Assembly: GCA_023411645.1 (NCBI GenBank)
Contig: JAEYON010000166.1
Location: 1 to 10,481 of the forward strand
DNA length: 10,481 nt
From: Bacillota bacterium
GTDB lineage: Bacteria; Bacillota; Clostridia; Acetivibrionales; DTU013
Direction: 5' to 3'
Below are positions 1-7,230 of the stretch, in pieces. Under the pieces are notes generated by a model that was not told the DNA's origin, did no database searches, and saw only the letters and a program-made list of their open reading frames with translations. A program made the translations under genes and the position numbers. Within the stretch, counting starts at the first letter, position 1; every line of letters starts with the position of its first letter.

Positions 1-20
1 AGGGCATATCTTCTATTCAT
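1..20 (-). CDS. 5' end of a divergent, SOS-controlled gene; possibly a YneA/LysM-type protein (partial)
   Basis: Only the first seven codons lie in the window, reading MNRRYAL from an ATG at 20-18. A good ribosome binding site, GGAGG at 33-29, sits 8 nt upstream. A consensus promoter (88-59) and two SOS boxes lie directly ahead of it, so the start is well supported although the product is almost unseen. In many Firmicutes the gene divergent from lexA is yneA, a small LysM-containing cell-division suppressor induced by DNA damage. A similar role here is inferred from position and regulation only, because seven residues cannot identify a family. Basic residues at the N-terminus would fit a membrane-anchored protein but prove nothing. 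Confidence 0.6.
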
Positions 21-39
21 ATTATCGACCTCCATCAAA

Positions 40-51
40 GAACATCTGTTC
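40..51. promoter_or_regulatory. SOS box 1 (LexA operator)
   Basis: The sequence GAACATCTGTTC is a perfect match to the Gram-positive LexA half-sites GAAC-N4-GTTC. It lies at or just after the expected transcription start of the leftward gene (about position 52) and ahead of that gene's ribosome binding site. LexA bound here should block the divergent gene. Confidence 0.88.
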
Positions 52-58
52 TGTATTT

Positions 59-88
59 ATTATACACGAACGAATGTTCTGGTGTCAA
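59..88 (-). promoter_or_regulatory. Sigma-A-type promoter for the divergent leftward gene
   Basis: On the minus strand there is a perfect -35 TTGACA (88-83), an 18-nt spacer and a perfect -10 TATAAT (64-59). Transcription would start near 52, giving a leader of about 30 nt to the ATG at 20. SOS box 2 is inside the spacer and SOS box 1 overlaps the start site, so this strong promoter should be tightly held by LexA. Confidence 0.82.
67..80. promoter_or_regulatory. SOS box 2 (LexA operator)
   Basis: CGAACGAATGTTCT has perfect GAAC and GTTC half-sites, and its left flanking C also fits the extended CGAAC consensus. It falls inside the 18-nt spacer between the -35 and -10 hexamers of the leftward promoter, a typical repressing position. 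Confidence 0.9.
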
Positions 89-97
89 TATTAATTT

Positions 98-111
98 CGA
101 ACATTTGTTTG
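98..111. promoter_or_regulatory. SOS box 3 (LexA operator), overlapping the lexA -35
   Basis: CGAACATTTGTTTG has a perfect left half-site and one mismatch in the right half-site (GTTT for GTTC). It overlaps the first bases of the lexA -35 hexamer (109-114), so LexA would repress its own promoter. The mismatch suggests weaker binding than at the other two boxes, which would leave some basal lexA expression. Confidence 0.82.
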
Positions 112-137
112 ACTTTTTATGTTGTATTTAATATAAT
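109..137 (+). promoter_or_regulatory. Sigma-A-type promoter of lexA
   Basis: TTGACT (109-114), a 17-nt spacer and a perfect TATAAT (132-137) form a near-consensus promoter. The expected start is near 144, with a leader of about 43 nt to the ATG at 187. SOS box 3 overlaps the -35, which is the arrangement expected for autorepression. Confidence 0.83.
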
Positions 138-174
138 AATTTTAGTTAATGTCTAAGAGAATCTACCTTTACAA

Positions 175-179
175 AGGAG
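175..179 (+). promoter_or_regulatory. lexA ribosome binding site that selects the ATG at 187
   Basis: AGGAG (175-179) lies 7 nt before the ATG at 187 but only 1 nt before an in-frame GTG at 181. The spacing supports the ATG as the true start and rejects the two-residue-longer reading. Confidence 0.85.
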
Positions 180-186
180 TGTGGGT

Positions 187-837
187 ATGAATAAGAAACC
201 AAATAATAAGCAACAGCAAATTCTAGATTTTGTGAATAGCCAGGTCGAAGAAAAAGGCTACCCCCCATCAGTACGTGAAATATGCAGCGCTGTTGGATTT
301 AAGTCCACTTCAACCGTTCATGGATATCTGCAGAAACTAGAAAAAAATGGTCTTATACTCAAAGATCCCACAAAGCCGAGAGCATTGAAAGTGCTGAACG
401 GCAGTAAAAAAACCTCGCGACATAACAATTCTGATACCAGAGACTATTATTCAAGGCGAGAGCTCGTCGACGTGCCGATAGTAGGCAGGGTCACAGCCGG
501 TCTTCCCATCCTAGCAGTTGAAAATGTTGAAGATACATTCCCACTGCCTGCCGATTTTATACAAAATTCCACCGCTTTTATGTTACGTGTACAAGGTGAA
601 AGCATGATTGAAGCAGGCATTCTGGACAAGGATCTTGTATTGGTAAGACAACAGTCCACGGCTATAAACGGGGATACGGTCGTTGCGTTGATAGGAGACG
701 AGGCGACTGTGAAAACATTTTACAAGGAAAAGGATCATGTAAGGCTGCAGCCGCAAAATCAATACATGGATCCTATTATCGTCCGTGAGAACCTGACCAT
801 ACTTGGTAAAGTTATCGGCGTCTTCAGAAGACTGTAA
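187..837 (+). CDS. lexA: LexA, SOS repressor and self-cleaving protease
   Basis: This is the transcriptional repressor of the DNA-damage (SOS) response. It binds GAAC-N4-GTTC operators as a dimer and cleaves itself when RecA filaments form. The 216-residue protein has the usual family length. Residues 1-70 form the winged helix-turn-helix DNA-binding domain, with the typical YPPSVREI and STSTVHGYLQKLE stretches. A variable linker covers about 71-95. The C-terminal S24-type peptidase domain contains the Ala104-Gly105 cleavage bond in VTAGLPILA, the catalytic Ser139 in QGESM and the catalytic Lys176 in EATVKTF. All key residues are present, so it should be active. Three SOS boxes upstream imply autoregulation and control of the divergent gene. 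It converges on the hfq-miaA-mutL-mutS cluster. Confidence 0.98.
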   Translation: MNKKPNNKQQQILDFVNSQVEEKGYPPSVREICSAVGFKSTSTVHGYLQKLEKNGLILKDPTKPRALKVLNGSKKTSRHNNSDTRDYYSRRELVDVPIVGRVTAGLPILAVENVEDTFPLPADFIQNSTAFMLRVQGESMIEAGILDKDLVLVRQQSTAINGDTVVALIGDEATVKTFYKEKDHVRLQPQNQYMDPIIVRENLTILGKVIGVFRRL

Positions 838-842
838 GCTGT

Positions 843-898
843 AAAAGAAAAAAACACATTAAAAGAGGCCGACCAAATAATTCTTTGATCAGCCTCTT
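843..898 (-). terminator. Rho-independent terminator, best suited to the hfq-side transcript
   Basis: The arms 863-877 and 884-898 form a 15-bp stem with a 6-nt loop. Read as minus-strand RNA, all 15 positions pair, two of them as G-U. Read as plus-strand RNA, those two positions become C-A mismatches. Downstream on the minus strand come UUUU at the stem base and a run of seven U (854-848) followed by CUUUU. The plus side has only a short weak U-run after the stem. The signal therefore mainly ends the leftward hfq transcript, and may end lexA transcription less efficiently. Confidence 0.85.
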
Positions 899-949
899 GC
901 TTTATACGGCACCTGTGCTATTCCCTAATCATTATGGACGACGCAATTG

Positions 950-1189
950 TTATTCCTTATTGTCGTTAAAAATAAAATTGACAAGCTTCATAGGACTGAT
1001 GGTCGAAATAGCGTGCTTGTATACCAACTGTTGTCTTCCTTCGGTATCGAGGACAACGGTAAAATTATCAAACCCCTTTACCATGCCCTTAAGCTGAAAG
1101 CCATTGGTAAGGTAAATAGTAACGGCAATATGCTCCTTCCTCACCTGGTTCAAAAAAACGTCCTGCAAGTTAATATTAGGCTTATTCAC
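950..1189 (-). CDS. hfq: Hfq, RNA-binding chaperone
   Basis: Hfq is an Sm-like protein that forms a hexameric ring and binds A-rich and U-rich RNA; in Gram-negatives it pairs small RNAs with mRNAs. At 79 residues this is the short form typical of Firmicutes. The Sm1 region contains NLQDVFLN (residues 7-14, with conserved Gln9), ITNG-like YLTNGFQLKG and KGFDNFTVVL. The Sm2 region contains the proximal-site signature YKHAIS (57-62). There is almost no C-terminal tail. The start is a GTG at 1189-1187 preceded by AAGGAGG (1204-1198). It lies 70 nt downstream of miaA, the same miaA-hfq pairing seen in many bacteria, and is the last gene before the terminator. Its importance in Clostridia varies by species. 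Confidence 0.97.
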   Translation of the reverse strand: MNKPNINLQDVFLNQVRKEHIAVTIYLTNGFQLKGMVKGFDNFTVVLDTEGRQQLVYKHAISTISPMKLVNFIFNDNKE

Positions 1190-1197
1190 GTGATAAT

Positions 1198-1204
1198 CCT
1201 CCTT
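1198..1204 (-). promoter_or_regulatory. hfq ribosome binding site supporting a GTG start
   Basis: The minus strand reads AAGGAGG at 1204-1198, a perfect Shine-Dalgarno 8 nt upstream of the GTG at 1189. No in-frame ATG lies near this site, and translation from the GTG gives the normal Hfq N-terminus (M-NKPNINLQD). Confidence 0.87.
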
Positions 1205-1213
1205 AAAGAATAC

Positions 1214-1248
1214 TTCTTACTTCTATATAATGTAACGCTTAGTAAGAA
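1214..1248. repeat. Inverted repeat in the miaA-hfq gap
   Basis: TTCTTACT at 1214-1221 and AGTAAGAA at 1241-1248 are perfect 8-bp inverted repeats separated by 19 nt. They occupy the short space between the miaA stop and the hfq ribosome binding site. There is no U-run after the stem, so it is not a classical terminator. It could be an mRNA hairpin near the hfq ribosome binding site, a protein-binding site, or chance in AT-rich DNA. Confidence 0.4.
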
Positions 1249-1259
1249 TCAATCTAATT

Positions 1260-2204
1260 TTACAAGATTATTCCATGCGTTGCAATACACTCCCGAATTA
1301 TTTTTTCGCATGTTTCCCTCAAATCAGTGTTTTCGTCAAGTTCCAGCCAGGTTATTTCTTTTATCCTTCGGAACCATGTCATCTGTCTCTTGGCATAATG
1401 CCTGGTATCTCGTTTTAATATGTAGGTCAGCTCCTCAAGAGTCTGTTCTGCGTTAAGGAAGCTCAGAACTTCTTTGTAGCCAATTCCCTGCATTGCCGTC
1501 GTTCCACGGTCATAACCATTAACAACAAGTTCTTTCACTTCATCGATTAACCCGGTCTCCAGCATCCTGTCAACCCGCCTGTCGATTCGCTCATATAGCT
1601 TCTCCCTGTCCCAGCTCAGCCCGAATACAATATATTTGTACGGCGGAGGCTCCAAGCGCGACACGCTTTCATGCTCTGATATCGTTCTGTGTGTGTGAGT
1701 ATATACCTCAATTGCCCGGATTATTCGCTTGATATCATTTTCATGAATCTTCTGCGCTGCTTTGGGATCAATGACTTGAAGCTTTTCATGAATATACCGG
1801 TTCCCTTTTTCCATCGCTTCTTTTCTCAACTCATCTCTCAATGCATCGTCGCATATTGTCTGAGAAAAACTGATATTATAAAGAAGTGAATTGATATAAA
1901 GCCCTGTACCGCCTGCAATAATGGGATGTTTGCCCTCGTTAATTATTTCCCTGATAGAATCCAGCGCCATCTCACGATATTTTGCCACGCTGAAGCTCTC
2001 ATCCGGATCCACCACATCTATCATATAATGCCTGATGCCTGACATTTCGATTTCATCCGGTTTAGCAGTTCCGATATTCAAATATCTGTAGATTTGCATT
2101 GAATCGGCAGAAACAACGCTGCCGTTAATCTGCTTAGCAAGTTCTATAGATAACCCGGTCTTCCCGGATGCAGTCGGGCCTACAATGACAATTACAGGCT
2201 CCAT
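1260..2204 (-). CDS. miaA: MiaA, tRNA dimethylallyltransferase
   Basis: MiaA transfers a dimethylallyl group from DMAPP to N6 of adenosine 37 in tRNAs that read UNN codons, giving i6A. MiaB, encoded in the same cluster, then makes ms2i6A. The 314-residue length is normal. The P-loop GPTASGKT spans residues 9-16. The substrate-binding segment SADSMQIYR (32-40, with Asp34) is followed by NIGTAKP, and GGTGLYI lies at 98-104. The conserved QGIGYKEV signature is near residue 240, in the tRNA-contacting part. The start MEPVIVIVGPTASGKT matches the family N-terminus, and a purine-rich AGAGGGGGGA stretch about 12 nt upstream is the only ribosome binding site seen. It follows mutL by 55 nt and precedes hfq. 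Confidence 0.97.
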   Translation of the reverse strand: MEPVIVIVGPTASGKTGLSIELAKQINGSVVSADSMQIYRYLNIGTAKPDEIEMSGIRHYMIDVVDPDESFSVAKYREMALDSIREIINEGKHPIIAGGTGLYINSLLYNISFSQTICDDALRDELRKEAMEKGNRYIHEKLQVIDPKAAQKIHENDIKRIIRAIEVYTHTHRTISEHESVSRLEPPPYKYIVFGLSWDREKLYERIDRRVDRMLETGLIDEVKELVVNGYDRGTTAMQGIGYKEVLSFLNAEQTLEELTYILKRDTRHYAKRQMTWFRRIKEITWLELDENTDLRETCEKIIRECIATHGIIL

Positions 2205-2259
2205 TTAAAGATTTGTCCCCCCTCTCTCTAATTACCAATTGTACCCAGTGCCATAATAT

Positions 2260-4158
2260 TTATACAATCCTTTTAAACAATTTTTCCAGATCGTATCGCC
2301 TCAGCTTAAGTATTGCCGGACGTCCATGAGGACAGGTGTAGGGATTGTCCAACCTGCTCAGTCTGTCCAGCAGTGCTTGTATTTCCATATCTGAAAGCCT
2401 TTTGTTTGCCTTTACAGCCGATTTACATGCCATGCTGTACAATGCTTCGTCCGCAATGACACTTTTTTCACCATTCCTGCCGTTCATCACAAAATCAAGT
2501 ATCTCAAGAAAGAGCATGCTGACATTCGTAATTTCTTCCATGAAAGGAACTGAACGTATAAGAATGGCATTTGACCCGAAGGGTTCATAAGAGAAACCGA
2601 GGGAACCGAAGAATGAAGCCTCGTCCAGCGCAAACTGGAATTCATTTGCCGTAAGCTCAATTGGTATGCCGGATGCAAGTATCTGTGAAAGCGGTTCCTT
2701 TTTCGCGTATGCTTCTTTCAGCTCTTCATATTTTATCCGTTCGTGGGCGGCATGCTGGTCAAGAAGGAAGAGCTCCTCCCCGCTTTCAATGAAAATGTAT
2801 GTGGAAAAGGCCTGTCCGATAATCCTTGCATTTCTGAAAAGTGAGTGCTCCTCAGATGAAACATCAGCCGCTGACGCATCGTTATCGACTTGAACGGAAT
2901 CATACTCCGACATTTGAGTTTCTTTGACAAGACTTCCGTTAATGGCTTCTTCCCTTTTGCGATCCAGCTCTATTTTAACCAGCTCAAAGTCCTGCTGAGT
3001 ATATGCCGGATACATGGAATAGTCCGATTTGTGTCCATTGCCAGGTTTAGTACTAACGGATTGCAGATTATATGCGGACCGATGGTCGTGTTGCGTATCG
3101 GCTAAGGTAAAGGCTGACCTGTCTTTACCTTCTGACCCAGTGTTAATTCCCGGCAGATTCCGGATAGACGACTGTGACATCAGTGTGCCGTTAATTGCAT
3201 GATAAACAGACCTGAAAATATCCTGCTCATTAGAGAACTTAACCTCCATTTTCGATGGGTGGACATTCACATCAATCGTAACAGGATTAAGACGTATATC
3301 CAGTAATACGAAGGCATGACGGTTCTTCATCAAAATTGTGGAATATGCTGAATCAATAGCCGCAGATATAGTTCTGTTCCGGATATACCTTCTGTTGACA
3401 TATATGGACTGGTGGTTTCTGTTGGATCGGGCGATTTCGGCCTTTCCGACATATCCGGTGATCTTTGCGTGTTCATCCTGATAATCCACCTCAAGCAGGT
3501 GTTTTGCAGTTTCTGCGCCATATACGCTGAACACGGCGCTTTTTAGGTCATTATTTCCGGGTGTATGTAGAAGTGTTGATCCATTGCTGATCAATTTGAA
3601 TGAGATGTCGGGGTAGCCCAAAGCAATACGATTAAGCATATCAGCGGTATTTCCGGCCTCTGTGGAATCCTTTTTCAAAAATTTATACCGTGCCGGTGTA
3701 TTAAAAAACAACTCTCTGACAGTAACAGAAGTTCCGATGGGACAGCCCACGGGCTTTTCTTCAAGAACGCAGCCACCCTTCACATGAACGGAAATCCCCT
3801 GTACTGAGCTCTTCACCCTGGTCGAGAGCTGTACATCGGAAACGGCCGCTATACTGGCAAGAGCTTCGCCCCGAAATCCCATGCTGATAACAGAACTCAG
3901 ATCATCCGCTCTGCGTATCTTGCTGGTGGCATGTCTTTCAAATGCGATTTGCACGTCATCCTCAGCGATGCCGCTGCCATTGTCAATGACGCGTATGAAT
4001 GATATTCCGCCGTTACGGATTTCAACACTGATTTTGTCTGCTCCGGCGTCGATTGAATTCTCCACAAGCTCCTTTATGACGGAAGCAGGACGCTCGATCA
4101 CTTCACCTGCTGCGATCTTGTTTGCAGTATTCTCGTCCAGGATTATTATTTTCCCCAT
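2260..4158 (-). CDS. mutL: MutL, mismatch repair ATPase and endonuclease
   Basis: MutL is recruited by MutS at a mismatch and, in bacteria lacking MutH, nicks the new strand itself. The 632-residue protein has an N-terminal GHKL ATPase with Glu30 and Asn34 in KELVENSIDAGA, Asp59 in IDNGSGI, GFRGEAL (94-100) and GTSVTVRELFFNTPAR (142-157). A low-conservation linker covers about 330-440. The C-terminal domain carries the metal-binding endonuclease motif DQHAAHERIKYEE (467-479), ACKSAVKA (577-584) and CPHGRP (609-614), so an active nickase is predicted. A possible clamp-contact segment starts at Gln492 (SQILASG), but this is weaker. The start is the ATG at 4158. An upstream in-frame ATG at 4200 would add 14 non-conserved residues inside mutS. 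The chosen ATG follows AAGGAGAGG (4172-4164), which lies within the 3' end of mutS. Confidence 0.97.
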   Translation of the reverse strand: MGKIIILDENTANKIAAGEVIERPASVIKELVENSIDAGADKISVEIRNGGISFIRVIDNGSGIAEDDVQIAFERHATSKIRRADDLSSVISMGFRGEALASIAAVSDVQLSTRVKSSVQGISVHVKGGCVLEEKPVGCPIGTSVTVRELFFNTPARYKFLKKDSTEAGNTADMLNRIALGYPDISFKLISNGSTLLHTPGNNDLKSAVFSVYGAETAKHLLEVDYQDEHAKITGYVGKAEIARSNRNHQSIYVNRRYIRNRTISAAIDSAYSTILMKNRHAFVLLDIRLNPVTIDVNVHPSKMEVKFSNEQDIFRSVYHAINGTLMSQSSIRNLPGINTGSEGKDRSAFTLADTQHDHRSAYNLQSVSTKPGNGHKSDYSMYPAYTQQDFELVKIELDRKREEAINGSLVKETQMSEYDSVQVDNDASAADVSSEEHSLFRNARIIGQAFSTYIFIESGEELFLLDQHAAHERIKYEELKEAYAKKEPLSQILASGIPIELTANEFQFALDEASFFGSLGFSYEPFGSNAILIRSVPFMEEITNVSMLFLEILDFVMNGRNGEKSVIADEALYSMACKSAVKANKRLSDMEIQALLDRLSRLDNPYTCPHGRPAILKLRRYDLEKLFKRIV

Positions 4159-4159
4159 G

Positions 4160-6775
4160 TCAACCTCTCCTTGCTTTTTGCTGCAGGTTGTAAAGAACAT
4201 TCATTGCATCGAGCGGCGTGATCGTTGAGACATCTACGGATTTCAATTCTTCCAGAACTTCCTTGCCGGCCTTGTCGTCATTGCCTCCCACCACGAACAG
4301 CTCGACCTGCCCGTCCAACGGAAGTTTTCTCCGTTTTGCCCTGTGTTTGCTGATATCTGCAGCCTCAAGTTCCTTCAGCAGCTCTTTGGCTCTATCAGTG
4401 ACAATCCTTGGTACACCGGCAAGCTTTGCAACCTGTATGCCATAACTGCCGTCAGCCCCTCCACGAATAATTTTTCTGAGGAAAATAATGTCGTCTCCTT
4501 TTTCCTTTACAGCTATACAATAATTCTTAATGCCGGTTATCTGGCCTTCCAGCTCAGTCAGTTCATGATAGTGCGTGGCAAACAGCGTTCTGCTGCCAAG
4601 CTTTTCAGTGTCCGATATGTACTCAATTACCGACCATGCGATACTCAGACCGTCAAAGGTGCTGGTACCCCTGCCGATTTCATCGAGAATCAGAAGGCTT
4701 CCCGAAGTGGCATTATCCAATATATTCGCAACCTCAGACATCTCGACCATAAAGGTACTCTGACCAGCCGCTAGATCATCGGATGCGCCGACTCTTGTAA
4801 AGATCCTGTCCGCTATACCAATCGTCGCTGAGTCTGCTGGTACAAAGCTGCCAATCTGAGCCATCAGAACAATCAACGCAACCTGTCTCATATAAGTGGA
4901 CTTTCCTGCCATATTTGGCCCGGTAATGATTGAAAGTCTGTTATCTCCAAGATCAAGCAGCGTATCATTAGGCACAAATGCACCCTGCTCAAGCATCTTT
5001 TCCACAACGGGATGCCTGCCGCCAACAATATGGATGGTTCCCTCATTGTTAACCTCAGGTCGGCAATAATTCTCCCGGTCGGCAGTTTCCGCCAGCGAAC
5101 ACAATACATCCATCTCAGCAAGACAAGAGGCAGTCTGCTTAATACGCCCTACCTCTGAAGCAATTTTTTCTCTGATTCCGGCAAAAATCTGATATTCCAG
5201 TTCAATTATTTTCCCCTCGGCGCCAAGAATGGTCTCTTCCATCTCCTTAAGCTCCTGAGTTACATACCTTTCGCAGTTTGCAAGGGTCTGCTTTCTGATA
5301 TACTCCTGCGGCACGAGATGAAAGTAGGATTTCGTAACCTCGATATAATAGCCGAATACTCTGGTAAAGCCTATCTTCAAGTTCTTAATGCCGGTTCTTT
5401 CTTTCTCTTGCGCTTCAAGTGAGGCGATCCACTGTTTTCCGTCAGTGGTTGCATTCCTGAGCTTGTCCACCTCTTCGTCCCAACCTGATTTGATAATTCC
5501 GCCCTCCTTGACAGACACAGGCGGGTCGTCAATAATAGAACGTTCAATAATCTCTGTGATATCTTCAAGCGTATCCATCAGGCTGTTATCGCGTAAAATA
5601 AGCTCTGAATCGCATGTGGCAAGTATATCCTTGATGTAAGGAAGCTGCATGAGAGAGTTTTTCAATGCAATAAGATCACGGCAATTGGCACTGCCAAGTA
5701 CAACTTTACCCATCAGCCTTTCAATGTCATAAATCCTTTTAAATATTTCCCTCAGTTCCATTCGAACCATGAATCTATCCTTAAGTTCAGCTACCGCATC
5801 AAGACGTTCTGCGATGTCTCCTGTGCTGACCAACGGCTGTTCGATCCACCTGCGAAGTCCTCTGGCACCCAGGGAGGTCATTGTTTTATCCAGTACCCAC
5901 AGGAGCGTCCCCTTCCGTCCTTTCTCACGCATGGTTTCAGTGAGCTCTAAATTTCTTCTGGTGGAAAGATCCAGGATCATGAATTCTTCCTGCTTATAGG
6001 GCGTGATTTTTTGTATGTGCTCCAATCCGACCTTCTGAGTCTGCTCAAGGTAGGCCAGCAAAGCGCCGCAGGCATTTAGGCACAGCTCAGAGGTTTCAGC
6101 AGGCAGTGGGTCGTCCCCGAACTTACGGGTCAAAATGTCCAGTGAGTAAGCGTCGGTAAAATACTGCTCCTCCATTGGCGATATATAGGCATTAAAACGA
6201 TTGTGCAGCTGGCCGGTGATCGCGTCGGATTGACAGATCGCCTGATTTGTGAGGATTTCGGCGGGACTGTATTTGGCCACCTCGTCAAAAAGCTTGCCCT
6301 GCGTATTTCCCCATGTAATCCGTGTGGTTGAAAACTCACCTGTCGAAATGTCAACTGCCGCAATGCCGTACATTGGGCCTTTTGCATAGATGCAAACAAG
6401 ATAATTGTTCTTTTTATCGTCCAGCATCGAGCTATCAGTGACTGTACCGGGAGTTACGATTTTAACGACTTCTCTCCTTACGAGCCCTTTTGCCAACGCA
6501 GGATCCTCCACCTGCTCACAGATGGCTACCTTATAACCCTTTGAAATAAGTCTGGAAATATAACCGTCAACGGCATGGAATGGGACGCCGCACATTGGCG
6601 CCCGCTCCTCAAGACCACAGTCGCGACCGGTTAGTGTGATTTCAAGCTCTCTTGAGGCCAACTGTGCGTCATCGAAAAACATCTCATAAAAATCGCCCAA
6701 CCTGAACAGAAGAATACAATCCTTATATTGCTCCTTCATGTCCAGATATTGCTGCATCATTGGTGTTACCGGCAT
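4160..6775 (-). CDS. mutS: MutS, DNA mismatch recognition ATPase
   Basis: MutS detects base mismatches and small loops and starts methyl-independent mismatch repair together with MutL. The 871-residue length is normal for MutS1. The mismatch-reading Phe-X-Glu is Phe29-Tyr30-Glu31 in GDFYEMF. Connector, lever and clamp domains follow. The ATPase domain has Walker A GPNMAGKST (619-627), a signature region around DDLAAGQSTFMVEM (666-679), Walker B LLILDEIGRGTS (694-705) and ATHYHEL (733-739). QVELF at 823-827 matches the QxxLF sliding-clamp-binding pattern. The ATG at 6775 has GAGG 8 nt upstream. The TGA stop (4162-4160) is 1 nt from the mutL ATG, and the mutL ribosome binding site lies inside this gene, so the two are probably translationally coupled. 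Confidence 0.98.
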   Translation of the reverse strand: MPVTPMMQQYLDMKEQYKDCILLFRLGDFYEMFFDDAQLASRELEITLTGRDCGLEERAPMCGVPFHAVDGYISRLISKGYKVAICEQVEDPALAKGLVRREVVKIVTPGTVTDSSMLDDKKNNYLVCIYAKGPMYGIAAVDISTGEFSTTRITWGNTQGKLFDEVAKYSPAEILTNQAICQSDAITGQLHNRFNAYISPMEEQYFTDAYSLDILTRKFGDDPLPAETSELCLNACGALLAYLEQTQKVGLEHIQKITPYKQEEFMILDLSTRRNLELTETMREKGRKGTLLWVLDKTMTSLGARGLRRWIEQPLVSTGDIAERLDAVAELKDRFMVRMELREIFKRIYDIERLMGKVVLGSANCRDLIALKNSLMQLPYIKDILATCDSELILRDNSLMDTLEDITEIIERSIIDDPPVSVKEGGIIKSGWDEEVDKLRNATTDGKQWIASLEAQEKERTGIKNLKIGFTRVFGYYIEVTKSYFHLVPQEYIRKQTLANCERYVTQELKEMEETILGAEGKIIELEYQIFAGIREKIASEVGRIKQTASCLAEMDVLCSLAETADRENYCRPEVNNEGTIHIVGGRHPVVEKMLEQGAFVPNDTLLDLGDNRLSIITGPNMAGKSTYMRQVALIVLMAQIGSFVPADSATIGIADRIFTRVGASDDLAAGQSTFMVEMSEVANILDNATSGSLLILDEIGRGTSTFDGLSIAWSVIEYISDTEKLGSRTLFATHYHELTELEGQITGIKNYCIAVKEKGDDIIFLRKIIRGGADGSYGIQVAKLAGVPRIVTDRAKELLKELEAADISKHRAKRRKLPLDGQVELFVVGGNDDKAGKEVLEELKSVDVSTITPLDAMNVLYNLQQKARRG

Positions 6776-6808
6776 TCCCCCGACCTCGCTTGTCTCTCTT
6801 TTTTGTTT

Positions 6809-7201
6809 TTATGCGTGCGATCCGCATCCCCCGCCGCAGGATGAGCATTTATCCGGTGTGCAGACTTCTCCTGTGATCGCAAAGGTAATTACGTCATTCA
6901 CATTCTTCATAAGCGTGTCAAATGCGTTTTTGGCTTCAATATATTCGTGCGTAGGCTGATAACTGTCGATATCCGACTGTTTTGACATCAGCAAATTCTT
7001 TATATCTTCAATACGAACCCCTTCGCTGCTTTCACGAGTCGCTTTAATCAACTCTATCTGCAGAAGCCTGTGATCCTCCATCAGCGCCATGCCGCGATCG
7101 TCGTTCTCCAATACGGCCTCTGCATTTTTAAGTCTTTGATATTCCGTTGAAACGCTCAATGTTTCTCCCAATTCCCGTGCCTTTATCAATACTTCGTCCA
7201 T
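6809..7201 (-). CDS. YlbF/YmcA-family regulator, probably RicA-like, with a four-cysteine tail
   Basis: This 130-residue helical protein matches the YlbF/YmcA (Com_YlbF) family. It starts MDEVLIKARELGETLSVSTE, a helix typical of the family, followed by the YQRLKNAEA and central helices and a second conserved block near YIEAKNAFDTLMKNVNDVI. In Bacillus subtilis the relatives YmcA (RicA) and YlbF (RicF) form an iron-sulfur complex with YaaT (RicT). That complex affects RNase Y-dependent mRNA processing, competence, sporulation and biofilm formation. The tail holds Cys114, Cys119, Cys122 and Cys126 (C-x4-C-x2-C-x3-C, with GGGCG), consistent with metal or Fe-S binding. The position between miaB and mutS is that of B. 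subtilis ymcA, so RicA is favoured over RicF, though this rests on synteny. The start ATG has AAGGAG (7217-7212) 10 nt upstream. mutS follows after 33 nt. Confidence 0.85.
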   Translation of the reverse strand: MDEVLIKARELGETLSVSTEYQRLKNAEAVLENDDRGMALMEDHRLLQIELIKATRESSEGVRIEDIKNLLMSKQSDIDSYQPTHEYIEAKNAFDTLMKNVNDVITFAITGEVCTPDKCSSCGGGCGSHA

Positions 7202-7230
7202 TTCTTATCTTCTCCTTTTTGTTATAAGCC

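Noticed and set aside
181..186. GTG at 181 as the lexA start
   Set aside because: The AGGAG at 175-179 is only 1 nt away, too close; the ATG at 187 has normal spacing and gives the usual LexA N-terminus.
947..1456. A 169-codon plus-strand open frame across hfq and the end of miaA
   Set aside because: It lies opposite two clear genes, has no ribosome binding site of note and no recognisable domain. It is the antisense shadow of hfq and miaA.
2205..2259. Promoter between mutL and miaA
   Set aside because: The 55-nt gap has AT-rich patches but no paired -35 and -10 hexamers with reasonable spacing.
4159..4200. ATG at 4200 as the mutL start
   Set aside because: It would overlap mutS by 41 nt and add 14 residues absent from the MutL family; the ATG at 4158 has a proper ribosome binding site.
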